The translations under genes were made by a program, and so were the position numbers. 64,000 nt of DNA from Rhizobium leguminosarum. GTDB taxonomy: Bacteria > Pseudomonadota > Alphaproteobacteria > Rhizobiales > Rhizobiaceae. Location: NCBI RefSeq assembly GCF_004123835.1, contig NZ_MZMU01000003.1:682001-746000 (forward strand). Reading direction: 5' to 3'. A model generated the notes under the pieces. The model was not told the origin of the DNA, did not search any database, and saw nothing but the letters and a program-made list of their open reading frames with translations. Of this stretch, positions 18,956 to 27,296 are shown piece by piece; the first letter of the stretch is position 1; each line of letters starts with the position of its first letter.

Positions 18956-19215
18956 AGCTCGGCATCCCGCCCGTAATCTTTCTCTCGCTCAAGGTCGAGC
19001 TCTTTGAGATCGAGGCTCTCCATGAAGGCGACGAAGGGCTTCTTCGGTTCGGCTTTGGTGAGTTTGTCGAGCTGTTCGGCGCTGATGACGACGACGCTGT
19101 CCCGGCCGCGAACCGTCACGTGCTGCGGTCCTTCGCTGTGGGCGCGGCGAACCACCTCGCTGAAGCGCGCTTTCGCGTCCTCGAGCTTCCAGCTTTGCTT
19201 CGTCACTTTTTTCAT
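18952..19215 (-). CDS. Phd/YefM-type antitoxin
   Basis: 87 aa. N-terminal KQSWKLEDAKARFSEVVRRA and GPQHVTVRGRDSVVVISAEQLDKL are the Phd/YefM DNA-binding fold; the C-terminal Glu/Asp/Lys-rich helix (LKELDLEREKDYGRD) would bind the PIN toxin. It overlaps vapC by 4 bp in the usual antitoxin-first order. The direct repeat GTCAGATA / GTCAGATC just upstream (about 19241-19257) could be part of an autoregulatory operator. Confidence 0.92.
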   Translation of the reverse strand: MKKVTKQSWKLEDAKARFSEVVRRAHSEGPQHVTVRGRDSVVVISAEQLDKLTKAEPKKPFVAFMESLDLKELDLEREKDYGRDAEL

Positions 19216-19535
19216 GCGTCTTTGCCTGCGATAGAAACTGGTCAGATAGTCAGATCATAGCGTATGCCGCAAGCGTTTTCCAGCTCTCCTGCTTTCGATG
19301 AGGATTGCGGGCGCGCGAATTCTTCTCTTCCTTTTCCCGGCAAAAACGCCTATGAACCGGCGCTATGACGAAATTTAGGCTGGCGATCACGATGCGAATT
19401 ATCGGCCCGGCCTTCCGCGCGCGCTAAGCGGCCGGGAGGTCCGGGTTTTTGGCGCTCGGATAAGAGCGCTTCCGTCACCAGCTTTTTCACGCCCGTTGCG
19501 CCCCTTTCTGGGCCGCCAGAAACGATTGTCCCGAT
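19216..19535. other. Leader between the toxin-antitoxin block and ileS
   Basis: 320 bp with no credible gene. It must hold the divergent promoters of the vapC operon and ileS. A GC-rich stretch with GCGCGCTAAGCGGCCGGGAGG around 19420-19440 is seen, but no T-box or other recognisable RNA regulator. Confidence 0.5.
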
Positions 19536-22427
19536 ATGACCGACACAGCCGAAAAGATCGATTATTCGAAGACCCTCTATTTGCCCGAAACCGATTTCCC
19601 GATGCGCGCCGGCCTGCCGCAGAAGGAGCCGGAGCTCGTCAAGCGCTGGCAGGAGATGGGTCTCTACAAGAAACTGCGTGCTTCCGCCGCCGGCCGCGAG
19701 AAATTCGTGCTTCACGACGGCCCGCCCTATGCCAACGGCAACATCCATATCGGCCACGCGCTGAACAAGATCCTCAAGGACGTCATCAACCGTTCGTTCC
19801 AGATGCGCGGCTACGACGCCAATTACGTGCCCGGCTGGGATTGCCACGGCCTGCCGATCGAATGGAAGATCGAGGAGAAATACCGCGAAAAGGGCAGGAA
19901 CAAGGATGAGGTTCCGGTCAACGAATTCCGCCGCGAATGCCGTGAATTCGCCGCCGGCTGGATCAAGGTCCAGGCGGACGAGTTCAAGCGCCTCGGCATC
20001 GAGGGTGACTTCGACAATCCCTATACGACGATGAATTTTCACGCGGAATCGCGCATCGCCGGCGAACTCTTGAAGATCGCCGCGAGCGGTCAGCTTTATC
20101 GCGGCTCCAAGCCGATCATGTGGTCGGTCGTCGAGCGCACGGCGTTGGCCGAGGCCGAGGTCGAATACCAGGATTATGAGAGCGACACGATCTGGGTGAA
20201 ATTCCCGGTCGTCGAAGGTCCGGTCGCGCTCAAGGATGCGTTCGTGGTCATCTGGACGACCACGCCCTGGACTATCCCCGGCAACCGCGCGGTCTCCTTT
20301 TCCGCGCGTGTCTCCTACGGTCTCTACGAAGTGACGGCCGCCGAGAACGATTTTGGTCCGCGTCCCGGCGAAAAGCTGATCTTTGCCGATAAGCTGGCCG
20401 AAGAATCCTTCGCCAAGGCCAAGCTGCAGTACAAGCGCTTGAGCGATGTCTCTGCGGCCGACTTCGCAGCGATGATCTGCGCGCATCCCTTCGAGGGTCT
20501 CGACGGCGGCTATGAATTCCGCGTGCCGCTGCTCGACGGCGACCACGTCACCGATGACGCCGGCACCGGCTTCGTCCACACCGCACCCAGCCACGGTCGC
20601 GAAGACTTCGATGCCTGGATGTCGGCTGTCCGCACGCTTGAGGCCCGCGGCATCGACGCCAAGATTCCGTTCCCGGTCGACGACGGCGGCTTCTACACAT
20701 CAGACGCCCCCGGCTTCGAGGGCGCCCGCGTCATCGACGACAACGGCAAGAAGGGCGATGCCAACGACCGCGTCATCAGGGAGCTGATCGCCCGCGGCGC
20801 GCTCTTTGCCCGCGGCCGGCTGAAGCACCAATATCCGCATTCCTGGCGGTCGAAGAAGCCGGTCATCTTCCGCAACACGCCGCAATGGTTCGTCTATATG
20901 GACAAGGCCCTTGCCGACGGCACGACGCTGCGTTCGCGCGCGCTGGGTGCGATCGACGATACGCGCTTCGTGCCCGCCGCCGGCCAGAACCGCCTGCGCG
21001 CCATGATCGAGGGCCGTCCGGACTGGGTTCTTTCCCGTCAAAGGGCATGGGGCGTGCCGATCGCCGTCTTTGCCGACGATGAGGGCGAGGTCCTGGTTGA
21101 TGAAGCCGTCAACGCCCGCATCCTCGAGGCCTTCGAATATGAGGGTGCCGACGCCTGGTTTGCCGAAGGCGCCAAGGAACGTTTCCTCGGCAATGACCAC
21201 GATCATTCCCAGTGGACCCAGGTCATGGATATCCTCGACGTCTGGTTCGACTCTGGCTCGACGCACACCTTCACGCTCGAAGACCGCCCGGACCTGAAGT
21301 GGCCGGCCGACCTTTATCTCGAAGGTTCCGACCAGCATCGCGGCTGGTTCCATTCGTCGCTGCTGGAATCGGCGGCCACCCGCGGCCGTGCGCCTTACAA
21401 CGCCGTCCTCACCCATGGTTTCACCATGGACGAGAAGGGCGAGAAGATGTCGAAGTCGAAGGGCAACGTCACAGCGCCGCAGGAGGTGATGAAGGATGCC
21501 GGCGCCGATATCCTGCGCCTGTGGGTGATGACCTCGGATTATGCCGACGACCTGCGCGTCGGCAAGACGATCATCCAGACCAATGTCGACGCCTATCGCA
21601 AGCTGCGCAACACCATCCGCTGGATGCTCGGCACACTCGCCCACGACAAGGGCGAGGAGATCGCGCTTGCCGACCTGCCGGAGCTGGAGCAGCTGATGCT
21701 GCACCGGTTGGCCGAGCTCGACGAGCTGGTGCGCGAGAACTACGATGCCTTCGACTTCAAGAAGATCGCCCGCGCGCTGATCGATTTCGCCAATGTCGAG
21801 CTGTCGGCCTTCTATTTCGATGTCCGCAAGGATGCGCTCTATTGCGACGCGCCGTCGAGTCTCCGCCGGCGCGCCAGCCTGCACGTCATCCGTCAGATCT
21901 TCGATTGCATGGTGACCTGGCTCGCCCCGATGCTGCCCTTCACCACCGAAGAGGCCTGGCTGTCGCGCAATCCGTCCGCCGTTTCCGTGCATCTGGAGCA
22001 GTTTGCCCCGGTTGCAAAGGAATGGCGCAACGATGCCTTGGCCGAGAAGTGGAAGAAGATCCGCGCCGTGCGCTCGGTTGTGACCGGCGCTCTGGAAATC
22101 GAGCGCAAGGACAAGCGCATCGGCTCCTCGCTGGAAGCGGCTCCCGTCGTTCATATCGCCGATCCGGAACTGCTGAAGGCGCTGGAAGGCCAGGACTTCA
22201 CCGAAGTCTGCATCACCTCGGCAATCGAGGTCAAGGCCGGTGAAGGACCGGTGGATGCCTTCCGCCTGGCGGAGGTGCCTCAGGTCAGCGTCGTGCCGAA
22301 GCTTGCTGAGGGTGAGAAATGCGCCCGCTCCTGGCGCATCACCAGGGATGTCGGTTCCGATCCCGAATATCCTGATGTTTCGGCCCGCGACGCTGCTGCC
22401 CTTCGCGAGCTTGCCGCGCTCAAGTGA
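19536..22427 (+). CDS. ileS: Isoleucyl-tRNA synthetase
   Basis: 963 aa class Ia synthetase. HIGH motif at residues 71-74 within [20 protein letters not shown] at 637-641 ([10 protein letters not shown]), a large CP1 editing domain between them with [13 protein letters not shown], and the anticodon-binding domain after about 690. The editing domain hydrolyses Val-tRNA-Ile. The usual C-terminal zinc finger of E. coli IleS is not evident, as is normal in many alphaproteobacteria. ribF and ileS are commonly neighbours; here the toxin-antitoxin block parts them. Confidence 0.97.
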   Translation: MTDTAEKIDYSKTLYLPETDFPMRAGLPQKEPELVKRWQEMGLYKKLRASAAGREKFVLHDGPPYANGNIHIGHALNKILKDVINRSFQMRGYDANYVPGWDCHGLPIEWKIEEKYREKGRNKDEVPVNEFRRECREFAAGWIKVQADEFKRLGIEGDFDNPYTTMNFHAESRIAGELLKIAASGQLYRGSKPIMWSVVERTALAEAEVEYQDYESDTIWVKFPVVEGPVALKDAFVVIWTTTPWTIPGNRAVSFSARVSYGLYEVTAAENDFGPRPGEKLIFADKLAEESFAKAKLQYKRLSDVSAADFAAMICAHPFEGLDGGYEFRVPLLDGDHVTDDAGTGFVHTAPSHGREDFDAWMSAVRTLEARGIDAKIPFPVDDGGFYTSDAPGFEGARVIDDNGKKGDANDRVIRELIARGALFARGRLKHQYPHSWRSKKPVIFRNTPQWFVYMDKALADGTTLRSRALGAIDDTRFVPAAGQNRLRAMIEGRPDWVLSRQRAWGVPIAVFADDEGEVLVDEAVNARILEAFEYEGADAWFAEGAKERFLGNDHDHSQWTQVMDILDVWFDSGSTHTFTLEDRPDLKWPADLYLEGSDQHRGWFHSSLLESAATRGRAPYNAVLTHGFTMDEKGEKMSKSKGNVTAPQEVMKDAGADILRLWVMTSDYADDLRVGKTIIQTNVDAYRKLRNTIRWMLGTLAHDKGEEIALADLPELEQLMLHRLAELDELVRENYDAFDFKKIARALIDFANVELSAFYFDVRKDALYCDAPSSLRRRASLHVIRQIFDCMVTWLAPMLPFTTEEAWLSRNPSAVSVHLEQFAPVAKEWRNDALAEKWKKIRAVRSVVTGALEIERKDKRIGSSLEAAPVVHIADPELLKALEGQDFTEVCITSAIEVKAGEGPVDAFRLAEVPQVSVVPKLAEGEKCARSWRITRDVGSDPEYPDVSARDAAALRELAALK

Positions 22428-22560
22428 AGAATATTGCCGGGTGAATTGCGTTTTCGCGGTTCATCCGGTAAAAGCTGCCTGAAAATGGCCGGATTTTTGC
22501 GTCAGGGGGACGGTTGTCCGGTTGGGCGACGATTGCACCGGCAGGGCTGGAAGGGTTTTC

Positions 22561-23190
22561 ATGTTAGCAACGCATTGGTTCCGTATGGGCGCCTGCCTGT
22601 CTGTTGTAGTGGCGGGATGTTCCCTGGTGTCCGGTTGCGCCAGCAGCCCGACCTACGGCACCGACAAGACCGCCATGGAACAGTTGACCGACGATCTCGG
22701 CCAGTCCGTGTCGTTGACCGGCCCGGACCCGAAGAACAAGGGCGTCAAATACACGCCGCGTCCGACGCTGGTGCTGCCGGCTCAGGCGCAGAAAGAGACC
22801 CTCGTCCCGCCGCAGCAGACGGTTGCCAACAAGGACAATCCGCAATGGCTTGAATCGCCGGAGGAGACGCGTGCTCGTCTCGTTTCGGAGGCCGACGCGA
22901 ATTCGGACAATCCGAATTACCGCTCGCCGCTCGCCAGCTCTGCGATTGAAGGCGGCCGGCGCACGACGGAAGCCCAGACCAAGGCCTATCGTGAAGCCCG
23001 TGCCCTGCAGAAGGGCTCCTATGTCGACCAGCGCCGCTATATATCGGATCCACCGACCGGCTACCGCACCGTCGACGATCCGGCAAAGCTCGATGATGTC
23101 GGCGAGCCCGAGCTCAAGAAGCAGAAGAAGCGCAAGAAGGAAGCAGCGGTCGCCAACACCGGCAAGCAGTGGTGGAACTTCCTGCAATAG
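22561..23190 (+). CDS. Putative lipoprotein
   Basis: 209 aa from the ATG at 22561, with GGAAGGG upstream. Signal sequence ending in the lipobox LVSGC, so the Cys would be lipidated; another GC pair (VAGC) lies earlier. The mature part is polar, with Gln/Pro-rich stretches and a basic C-terminus (KKQKKRKKEAAV) ending in KQWWNFLQ. No enzyme motif. Probably an outer- or inner-membrane lipoprotein of unknown role. Follows ileS by 133 bp. Confidence 0.82.
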   Translation: MLATHWFRMGACLSVVVAGCSLVSGCASSPTYGTDKTAMEQLTDDLGQSVSLTGPDPKNKGVKYTPRPTLVLPAQAQKETLVPPQQTVANKDNPQWLESPEETRARLVSEADANSDNPNYRSPLASSAIEGGRRTTEAQTKAYREARALQKGSYVDQRRYISDPPTGYRTVDDPAKLDDVGEPELKKQKKRKKEAAVANTGKQWWNFLQ

Positions 23191-23241
23191 CTTTTTCGGC
23201 GCGCCGGCAAGGATGACGGCGCCGCGCACCGGCGCTGCGGA

Positions 23242-23697
23242 TTACGGCGCCTCTCTTCGTTGCGAAAAGAACTTTCGCAACAGATCGGCCGATTGGACCT
23301 CGTTGAAGCCGGAATAGACCTCCGGGGCGTGGTGGCAGGTCGGCTGCCCATAGAATCGCACGCCATTGTCGACGGCGCCGCCCTTCGGGTCCTCGGCGCC
23401 GTAATAGAGCCTGCGGATACGCGCAAACGAGATGGCTGCTGCGCACATCGTGCAAGGCTCCAGCGTCACGTAGAGATCGGCGCCGACAAGACGTTCCTGT
23501 CCGAGCGCTTCGCAGGCGAGCCGGATCGCGGCGATTTCGGCATGCGCAGTCACGTCTTTGAGCTCGCGCGTGCGGTTTCCCGAGCGTGAAACGGCAATAT
23601 CGTCGACAACGACCACGGCGCCGATCGGCACCTCGCCGCGTTCTCCGGCGGCACGCGCTTCTTCGAGCGCCATCTCCATGAAACGATTTGTCTTCAC
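23242..23697 (-). CDS. tadA: tRNA-specific adenosine deaminase
   Basis: 151 aa from the GTG at 23697. TadA deaminates A34 to inosine in tRNA-Arg(ACG). Zinc and catalytic motifs: VTAHAEIAAI (HAE) and TLEPCTMCAAAI (PCxxC). The sequence is close in layout to the A. tumefaciens TadA, which also begins a few residues before FMELAL; starts at 23715 (GTG) and 23679 (ATG) are possible. Divergent from the rluB-like gene. Confidence 0.95.
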   Translation of the reverse strand: MKTNRFMEMALEEARAAGERGEVPIGAVVVVDDIAVSRSGNRTRELKDVTAHAEIAAIRLACEALGQERLVGADLYVTLEPCTMCAAAISFARIRRLYYGAEDPKGGAVDNGVRFYGQPTCHHAPEVYSGFNEVQSADLLRKFFSQRREAP

Positions 23698-23769
23698 GAT
23701 CGCAAGAATTTCCACTTAACCGCAGATGCGTGACCTGATAGACAGGCCCAAAAGGCAGGCAAACAACAA

Positions 23770-25818
23770 ATGACACCCAAAGACAAGCCAAAACGCCCGG
23801 GCGCAAAGCCCCTTTCGCGGGATATCAAGTCGAAAGCCGGCCCGAAGGCGGACGGCGAGAAGCCGGCAAAGCCTGCGGCCGCTCGCGTGGCCGCCGCCGA
23901 GACCGATGGCGAGGCCAAGGCCGAACGCATTTCCAAGGTGATGGCGCGTGCCGGCGTCGCCTCCCGCCGTGACATCGAACGCATGATCATGGACGGCCGT
24001 GTGACGCTGAACGGCAGGGTTCTCGAAACCCCCGTCGTCAACGTCACGCTCGCCGACCGCATCGAGGTCGACGGCGTGCCGATCCGCGGCATCGAGCGCA
24101 CCAGACTGTGGCTTTATCATAAGCCCGCGGGCCTGGTGACCACCAATGCCGATCCGGAAGGCCGCTCGACCGTGTTCGACAACCTGCCGGAAGAACTGCC
24201 GCGCGTCATGTCGATCGGCCGCCTCGACATCAACACCGAAGGCCTGCTGCTCTTGACCAATGACGGCGGTCTCGCCCGCGCGCTCGAGCTGCCGGCGACC
24301 GGCTGGCTGCGGCGCTATCGCGTCCGCGCCCATGGCGAGATCGATCAGGACGCGCTCGACAAGCTGAAGGACGGCATCGCCGTCGACGGCGTGCTCTACG
24401 GCTCGATCGAGGCGACGCTCGACCGCACGCAAGGTTCGAATGTCTGGATCACCATGGGTCTTCGCGAAGGCAAGAACCGCGAAATCAAGAACGTGCTCGG
24501 CGCGCTCGGCCTCGACGTCAATCGCCTGATCCGCATTTCCTATGGCCCGTTCCAGCTCGGCGACCTGCCGGAAGGCCATGTCGTCGAAGTGCGCGGCCGC
24601 ACACTGCGCGACCAGCTCGGCCCGCGCCTCATCGAAGAAGCCAAGGCGAATTTCGACGCGCCGATCTACAATGCGGCGGCGGTCGCTGCCGAGGAAGAGG
24701 CAGAGCCCGCAGCACCGGAAAAGCGCGAGCGTCCGCGCCGTGACGAGGACAAGCGCGAACGGGCACTGAGCCGTCTCGACACCAAGCGCGATGACCGCCA
24801 CGGTGGCGCGCGCAAAGAGGACGACCGCCGCGATGGCGGGCGCCGGGACGATGAAAGGCCAAAGCGCCCCCAGCTGCTCGGCCAGCGCCGCAGCGCCAAT
24901 GTCTGGATGGCGCCCGGCGCCCGGCCGCTCGGCGAAAAGGCCGCGGCGAAAGCCGCCAAGAATGCGCAGACCGCACGCAAGCGCGGCGAGCAGTCGCCGG
25001 CAAGAGGCACTGGTTTCGATCGCATCGAAGATCACCCGCGTACGCAGGTGAACCGCGTGCGCGAAGAGGATGGCGAGTGGATCCGCTCGAGCGAGCAGCC
25101 CCGTCGCAAGGATGAGGGCGAGGGCTTCGGCCGCAAGCACGGCTTTGGCGATCGCCCCGCCCGCGAAGACCGCGGTTCTGGCGACCGCCCGGCGCGGGGC
25201 GAACGGCCGTTCAGTGATCGTCCCTCGCGTGGGGATCGACCCTTCGGCGACCGGCCGTTCGGTGATCGTCCCCCGCGTGGGGATCGGCCCTTCGGCGACA
25301 AGCCGCGTGGTGATCGCAAGCCGCGTGCGGATGGCGACGAGCGTCCTCGGGCCGCCAGAACCTCCGCCGGTGAGGGCCGTTCGGAGCGTCCGCGCGGCGA
25401 CCGGCCGTTCGGTGATCGTCCCCCGCGTGGGGATCGGCCCTTCGGCGACAAGCCGCGTGGCGATCGCAGGCCGCGCGAGGACGGTGACGAACGCCCGCGG
25501 GCAGCCAGAAGCTTTGCCGGCGAGGGCCGCTCCGAGCGTCCGCGCGGCGAAAGATCGTTCGGCGACAAGCCCTCGAGTGACAGGCCTTCCGGTGACAGGC
25601 CTTCTGGTGACAGGCCGCGCGGCAAGGGCTTTGCGGCCAAGCCCGGTGGGGCCAAGCCTGGTGGGGCCAAGAGTTTTTCCGGCAAGCCGAAAGGTGCCAA
25701 GTCGGGCGGTGCCAAACAGGGCGGTGATAGGCCGGGCGGCGACAGACCTGCGGGCGGGCCGTCCAGAGGTGGTGCTAAAGGAAAAGGAATGACGCGCGGT
25801 GCGGATCGTCGGCGGTGA
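23770..25818 (+). CDS. RluB/RsuA-type pseudouridine synthase with long repetitive basic tail
   Basis: 682 aa; the family is normally about 240-300. Residues 1-50 are Lys/Ala-rich. An S4 RNA-binding domain covers about 52-105 (ERISKVMARAGVASRRDIE). The synthase core has the catalytic Asp153 in GRLDINTEGLLLL and ends near 300. The remaining 380 residues are low-complexity Arg/Asp/Gly/Pro: DRPFGDRP-type repeats, an exact 150-bp DNA period (25251-25400 and 25401-25550), then KPGGAK repeats. It probably makes pseudouridine in 23S rRNA (RluB-like); the tail is likely disordered and RNA-binding. rsmD begins inside its end. Confidence 0.9.
   Translation: MTPKDKPKRPGAKPLSRDIKSKAGPKADGEKPAKPAAARVAAAETDGEAKAERISKVMARAGVASRRDIERMIMDGRVTLNGRVLETPVVNVTLADRIEVDGVPIRGIERTRLWLYHKPAGLVTTNADPEGRSTVFDNLPEELPRVMSIGRLDINTEGLLLLTNDGGLARALELPATGWLRRYRVRAHGEIDQDALDKLKDGIAVDGVLYGSIEATLDRTQGSNVWITMGLREGKNREIKNVLGALGLDVNRLIRISYGPFQLGDLPEGHVVEVRGRTLRDQLGPRLIEEAKANFDAPIYNAAAVAAEEEAEPAAPEKRERPRRDEDKRERALSRLDTKRDDRHGGARKEDDRRDGGRRDDERPKRPQLLGQRRSANVWMAPGARPLGEKAAAKAAKNAQTARKRGEQSPARGTGFDRIEDHPRTQVNRVREEDGEWIRSSEQPRRKDEGEGFGRKHGFGDRPAREDRGSGDRPARGERPFSDRPSRGDRPFGDRPFGDRPPRGDRPFGDKPRGDRKPRADGDERPRAARTSAGEGRSERPRGDRPFGDRPPRGDRPFGDKPRGDRRPREDGDERPRAARSFAGEGRSERPRGERSFGDKPSSDRPSGDRPSGDRPRGKGFAAKPGGAKPGGAKSFSGKPKGAKSGGAKQGGDRPGGDRPAGGPSRGGAKGKGMTRGADRRR
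25251..25550 (+). repeat. 150-bp tandem duplication within the rluB-like gene
   Basis: CCGGCCGTTCGGTGATCGTC begins at 25251 and again at 25401, and the similarity runs through the whole 150-bp unit with scattered changes. Each unit encodes 50 residues (RPFGDRPPRGDRPFGDKPRG... to ...GRSERPRGD). Confidence 0.85.
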
Positions 25819-26359
25819 GTTTCGCGGACGGCCTCTCGCCGTGCCAAAATCCAACGAGATCCGGCCGACTGCCGACCGGACGCGCGAGAGCCTGTTCAAT
25901 ATATTGAGCCATGCCTATCCGGAATGCGTCGATGGCACCCGGATTCTCGACCTCTTTGCCGGAACCGGCGCCGTCGGCCTCGAAGCGGTTTCACGCGGCT
26001 GTCGCCATGCGCTCTTCGTCGAAAACAGCGTCGAGGGCAGGGCGCTGCTCTGGGAGAACATCGATGCGCTCGGCCTGCATGGCCGCACGCGCATCCTGCG
26101 CCGGGATGCGACCGATCTCGGCAGCGTCGGCAATCTCGAACCCTTCGACGTGCTCTTTGCCGACCCGCCCTATGGCAAGGGTCTCGGCGAAAAGGCGATG
26201 GCGGCGGCGGTCGCGGGCGGCTGGCTGCAGCCTGGCGCAATCGCCGTGCTCGAAGAACGCGCCGATATTGTCGTTTCCGTCCATCCTTCCTATGTTTTCC
26301 TCGAAAGCCGCATCTTTGGCGATACGAGGGTGCATTTCTTCCGATATCAGCCGCAATAA
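25799..26359 (+). CDS. rsmD: 16S rRNA (guanine966-N2)-methyltransferase
   Basis: 186 aa, starting at a GTG that overlaps the upstream gene's end by 20 bp. SAM-dependent methyltransferase: MRIVGGEFRGRPL start, RPTADRTRESLFNIL, the SAM loop LDLFAGTGAVGLEAVSRG and the catalytic DPPYG. Acts on the 30S subunit. The overlap with another rRNA-modifying enzyme gene suggests coordinated expression. Confidence 0.95.
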   Translation: MRIVGGEFRGRPLAVPKSNEIRPTADRTRESLFNILSHAYPECVDGTRILDLFAGTGAVGLEAVSRGCRHALFVENSVEGRALLWENIDALGLHGRTRILRRDATDLGSVGNLEPFDVLFADPPYGKGLGEKAMAAAVAGGWLQPGAIAVLEERADIVVSVHPSYVFLESRIFGDTRVHFFRYQPQ

Positions 26360-26371
26360 GCGGGGGCGGGC

Positions 26372-27253
26372 GTGCAGCAGGCAGAGATCATCAGCCCGAA
26401 ATTGCCTGCGATCAGCGATCTGCCAACGGTTGCGGTCGCTTTCGGCGGCGGCGGCGCGCGCGGGCTTTCCCATATCCACATCATCGAGACGCTGGATGAA
26501 CTCGGCATCCGCCCGGTGGCGGTATCGGGCTCGTCGATGGGCGCGATCATGGGCGCCGGCATGGCGGCCGGCATGTCCGGCGCCGAAATCCGCGAACATG
26601 CGCTGACGACCGTCGGCAACAAGACGGCGGTCGTCGCCCGCATCTGGGGCCTGAGGCCGGCGACGGTGCGTGATGCGGTGGCCAAGGGTATCCGCATCGG
26701 CCAGTTCAATCTGGAGCGGATCCTCAAGGCCTTCCTGCCGTCCGAGCTGCCGGCCCGCTTCGAGGATCTGCTGGTCCCGATGAAGGTGATCACCACGGAT
26801 TATTACGGGCAGTGCGAAGTCATCATCGAGCAGGGCGAACTGTTTCCCGCACTCGCCGCCTCTTCCGCCATCCCCGCCGTCTTCATGCCGGTGCGCCTGC
26901 GCGACCGCGTGATGATCGACGGCGGCATCAGCAATCCGGTGCCCTATGAATGCCTGATGGATCTTGCCGACATCGTCGTCGGCATCGATGTCGTCGGCGC
27001 GCCGGAAGGTGACGGCACCCATATTCCGAACCGCATGGAGAGCATCTTCGGTTCCGGTCAGCTGATGATGCAGACGGCGATCTCGCTGAAGCTGAAGCTT
27101 CGCCCGCCGCATATCTTCCTGCGCCCGACGGTCGGCCGCACCGGCGTCATGGATTTCCTCAAGGCCCGCGAAGTCCTCGCCATGTCCGTCGGCGTCAAGG
27201 ACGACCTGAAATTCGCCCTTGACCGGGAAATAGAAGCGCGGCTGAAGAAATGA
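26372..27253 (+). CDS. Patatin-like phospholipase / esterase (RssA-like)
   Basis: 293 aa from a GTG. Oxyanion loop FGGGGARGLSHI, nucleophile elbow GSSMG, and the second catalytic residue in DGGISNPVP make the Ser-Asp dyad complete. Closest in layout to RssA/YlbK-type patatins. No signal peptide or membrane segment, so cytoplasmic. 12 bp after rsmD, thus likely co-transcribed. Substrate unknown. Confidence 0.92.
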   Translation: MQQAEIISPKLPAISDLPTVAVAFGGGGARGLSHIHIIETLDELGIRPVAVSGSSMGAIMGAGMAAGMSGAEIREHALTTVGNKTAVVARIWGLRPATVRDAVAKGIRIGQFNLERILKAFLPSELPARFEDLLVPMKVITTDYYGQCEVIIEQGELFPALAASSAIPAVFMPVRLRDRVMIDGGISNPVPYECLMDLADIVVGIDVVGAPEGDGTHIPNRMESIFGSGQLMMQTAISLKLKLRPPHIFLRPTVGRTGVMDFLKAREVLAMSVGVKDDLKFALDREIEARLKK

Positions 27254-27269
27254 TGCTCCATTCCTTGAT

Positions 27270-27296
27270 TTGGAACATTTCCTGGAATTGCTCTAA
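27270..27296. repeat. Short mosaic-repeat edge between convergent genes
   Basis: CTTGATTTGGAACATTTCC-TGGAATTGCTCTAAG-type sequence related to 17829-17955. Its CTCTAA core provides, on the minus strand, the TAG stop of the antiporter gene. Confidence 0.55.

Noticed and set aside
19216..19535. T-box leader for ileS
   Set aside because: No T-box sequence or specifier stem is visible, and T-boxes for ileS are not expected in this group.
19350..20594. Long minus-strand frame (414 aa) opposite ileS
   Set aside because: It is the mirror of the ileS coding sequence caused by high GC; no start signal and no protein character.
25140..25750. Tandem repeats that might suggest a CRISPR array
   Set aside because: They are in-frame codons of one protein with a 150-bp period and no spacers; no cas genes nearby.
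23716..25899. 727-aa minus-strand frame opposite the rluB-like gene, with repetitive sequence
   Set aside because: Antisense shadow of the repetitive tail; the plus strand has an S4 domain and catalytic Asp.
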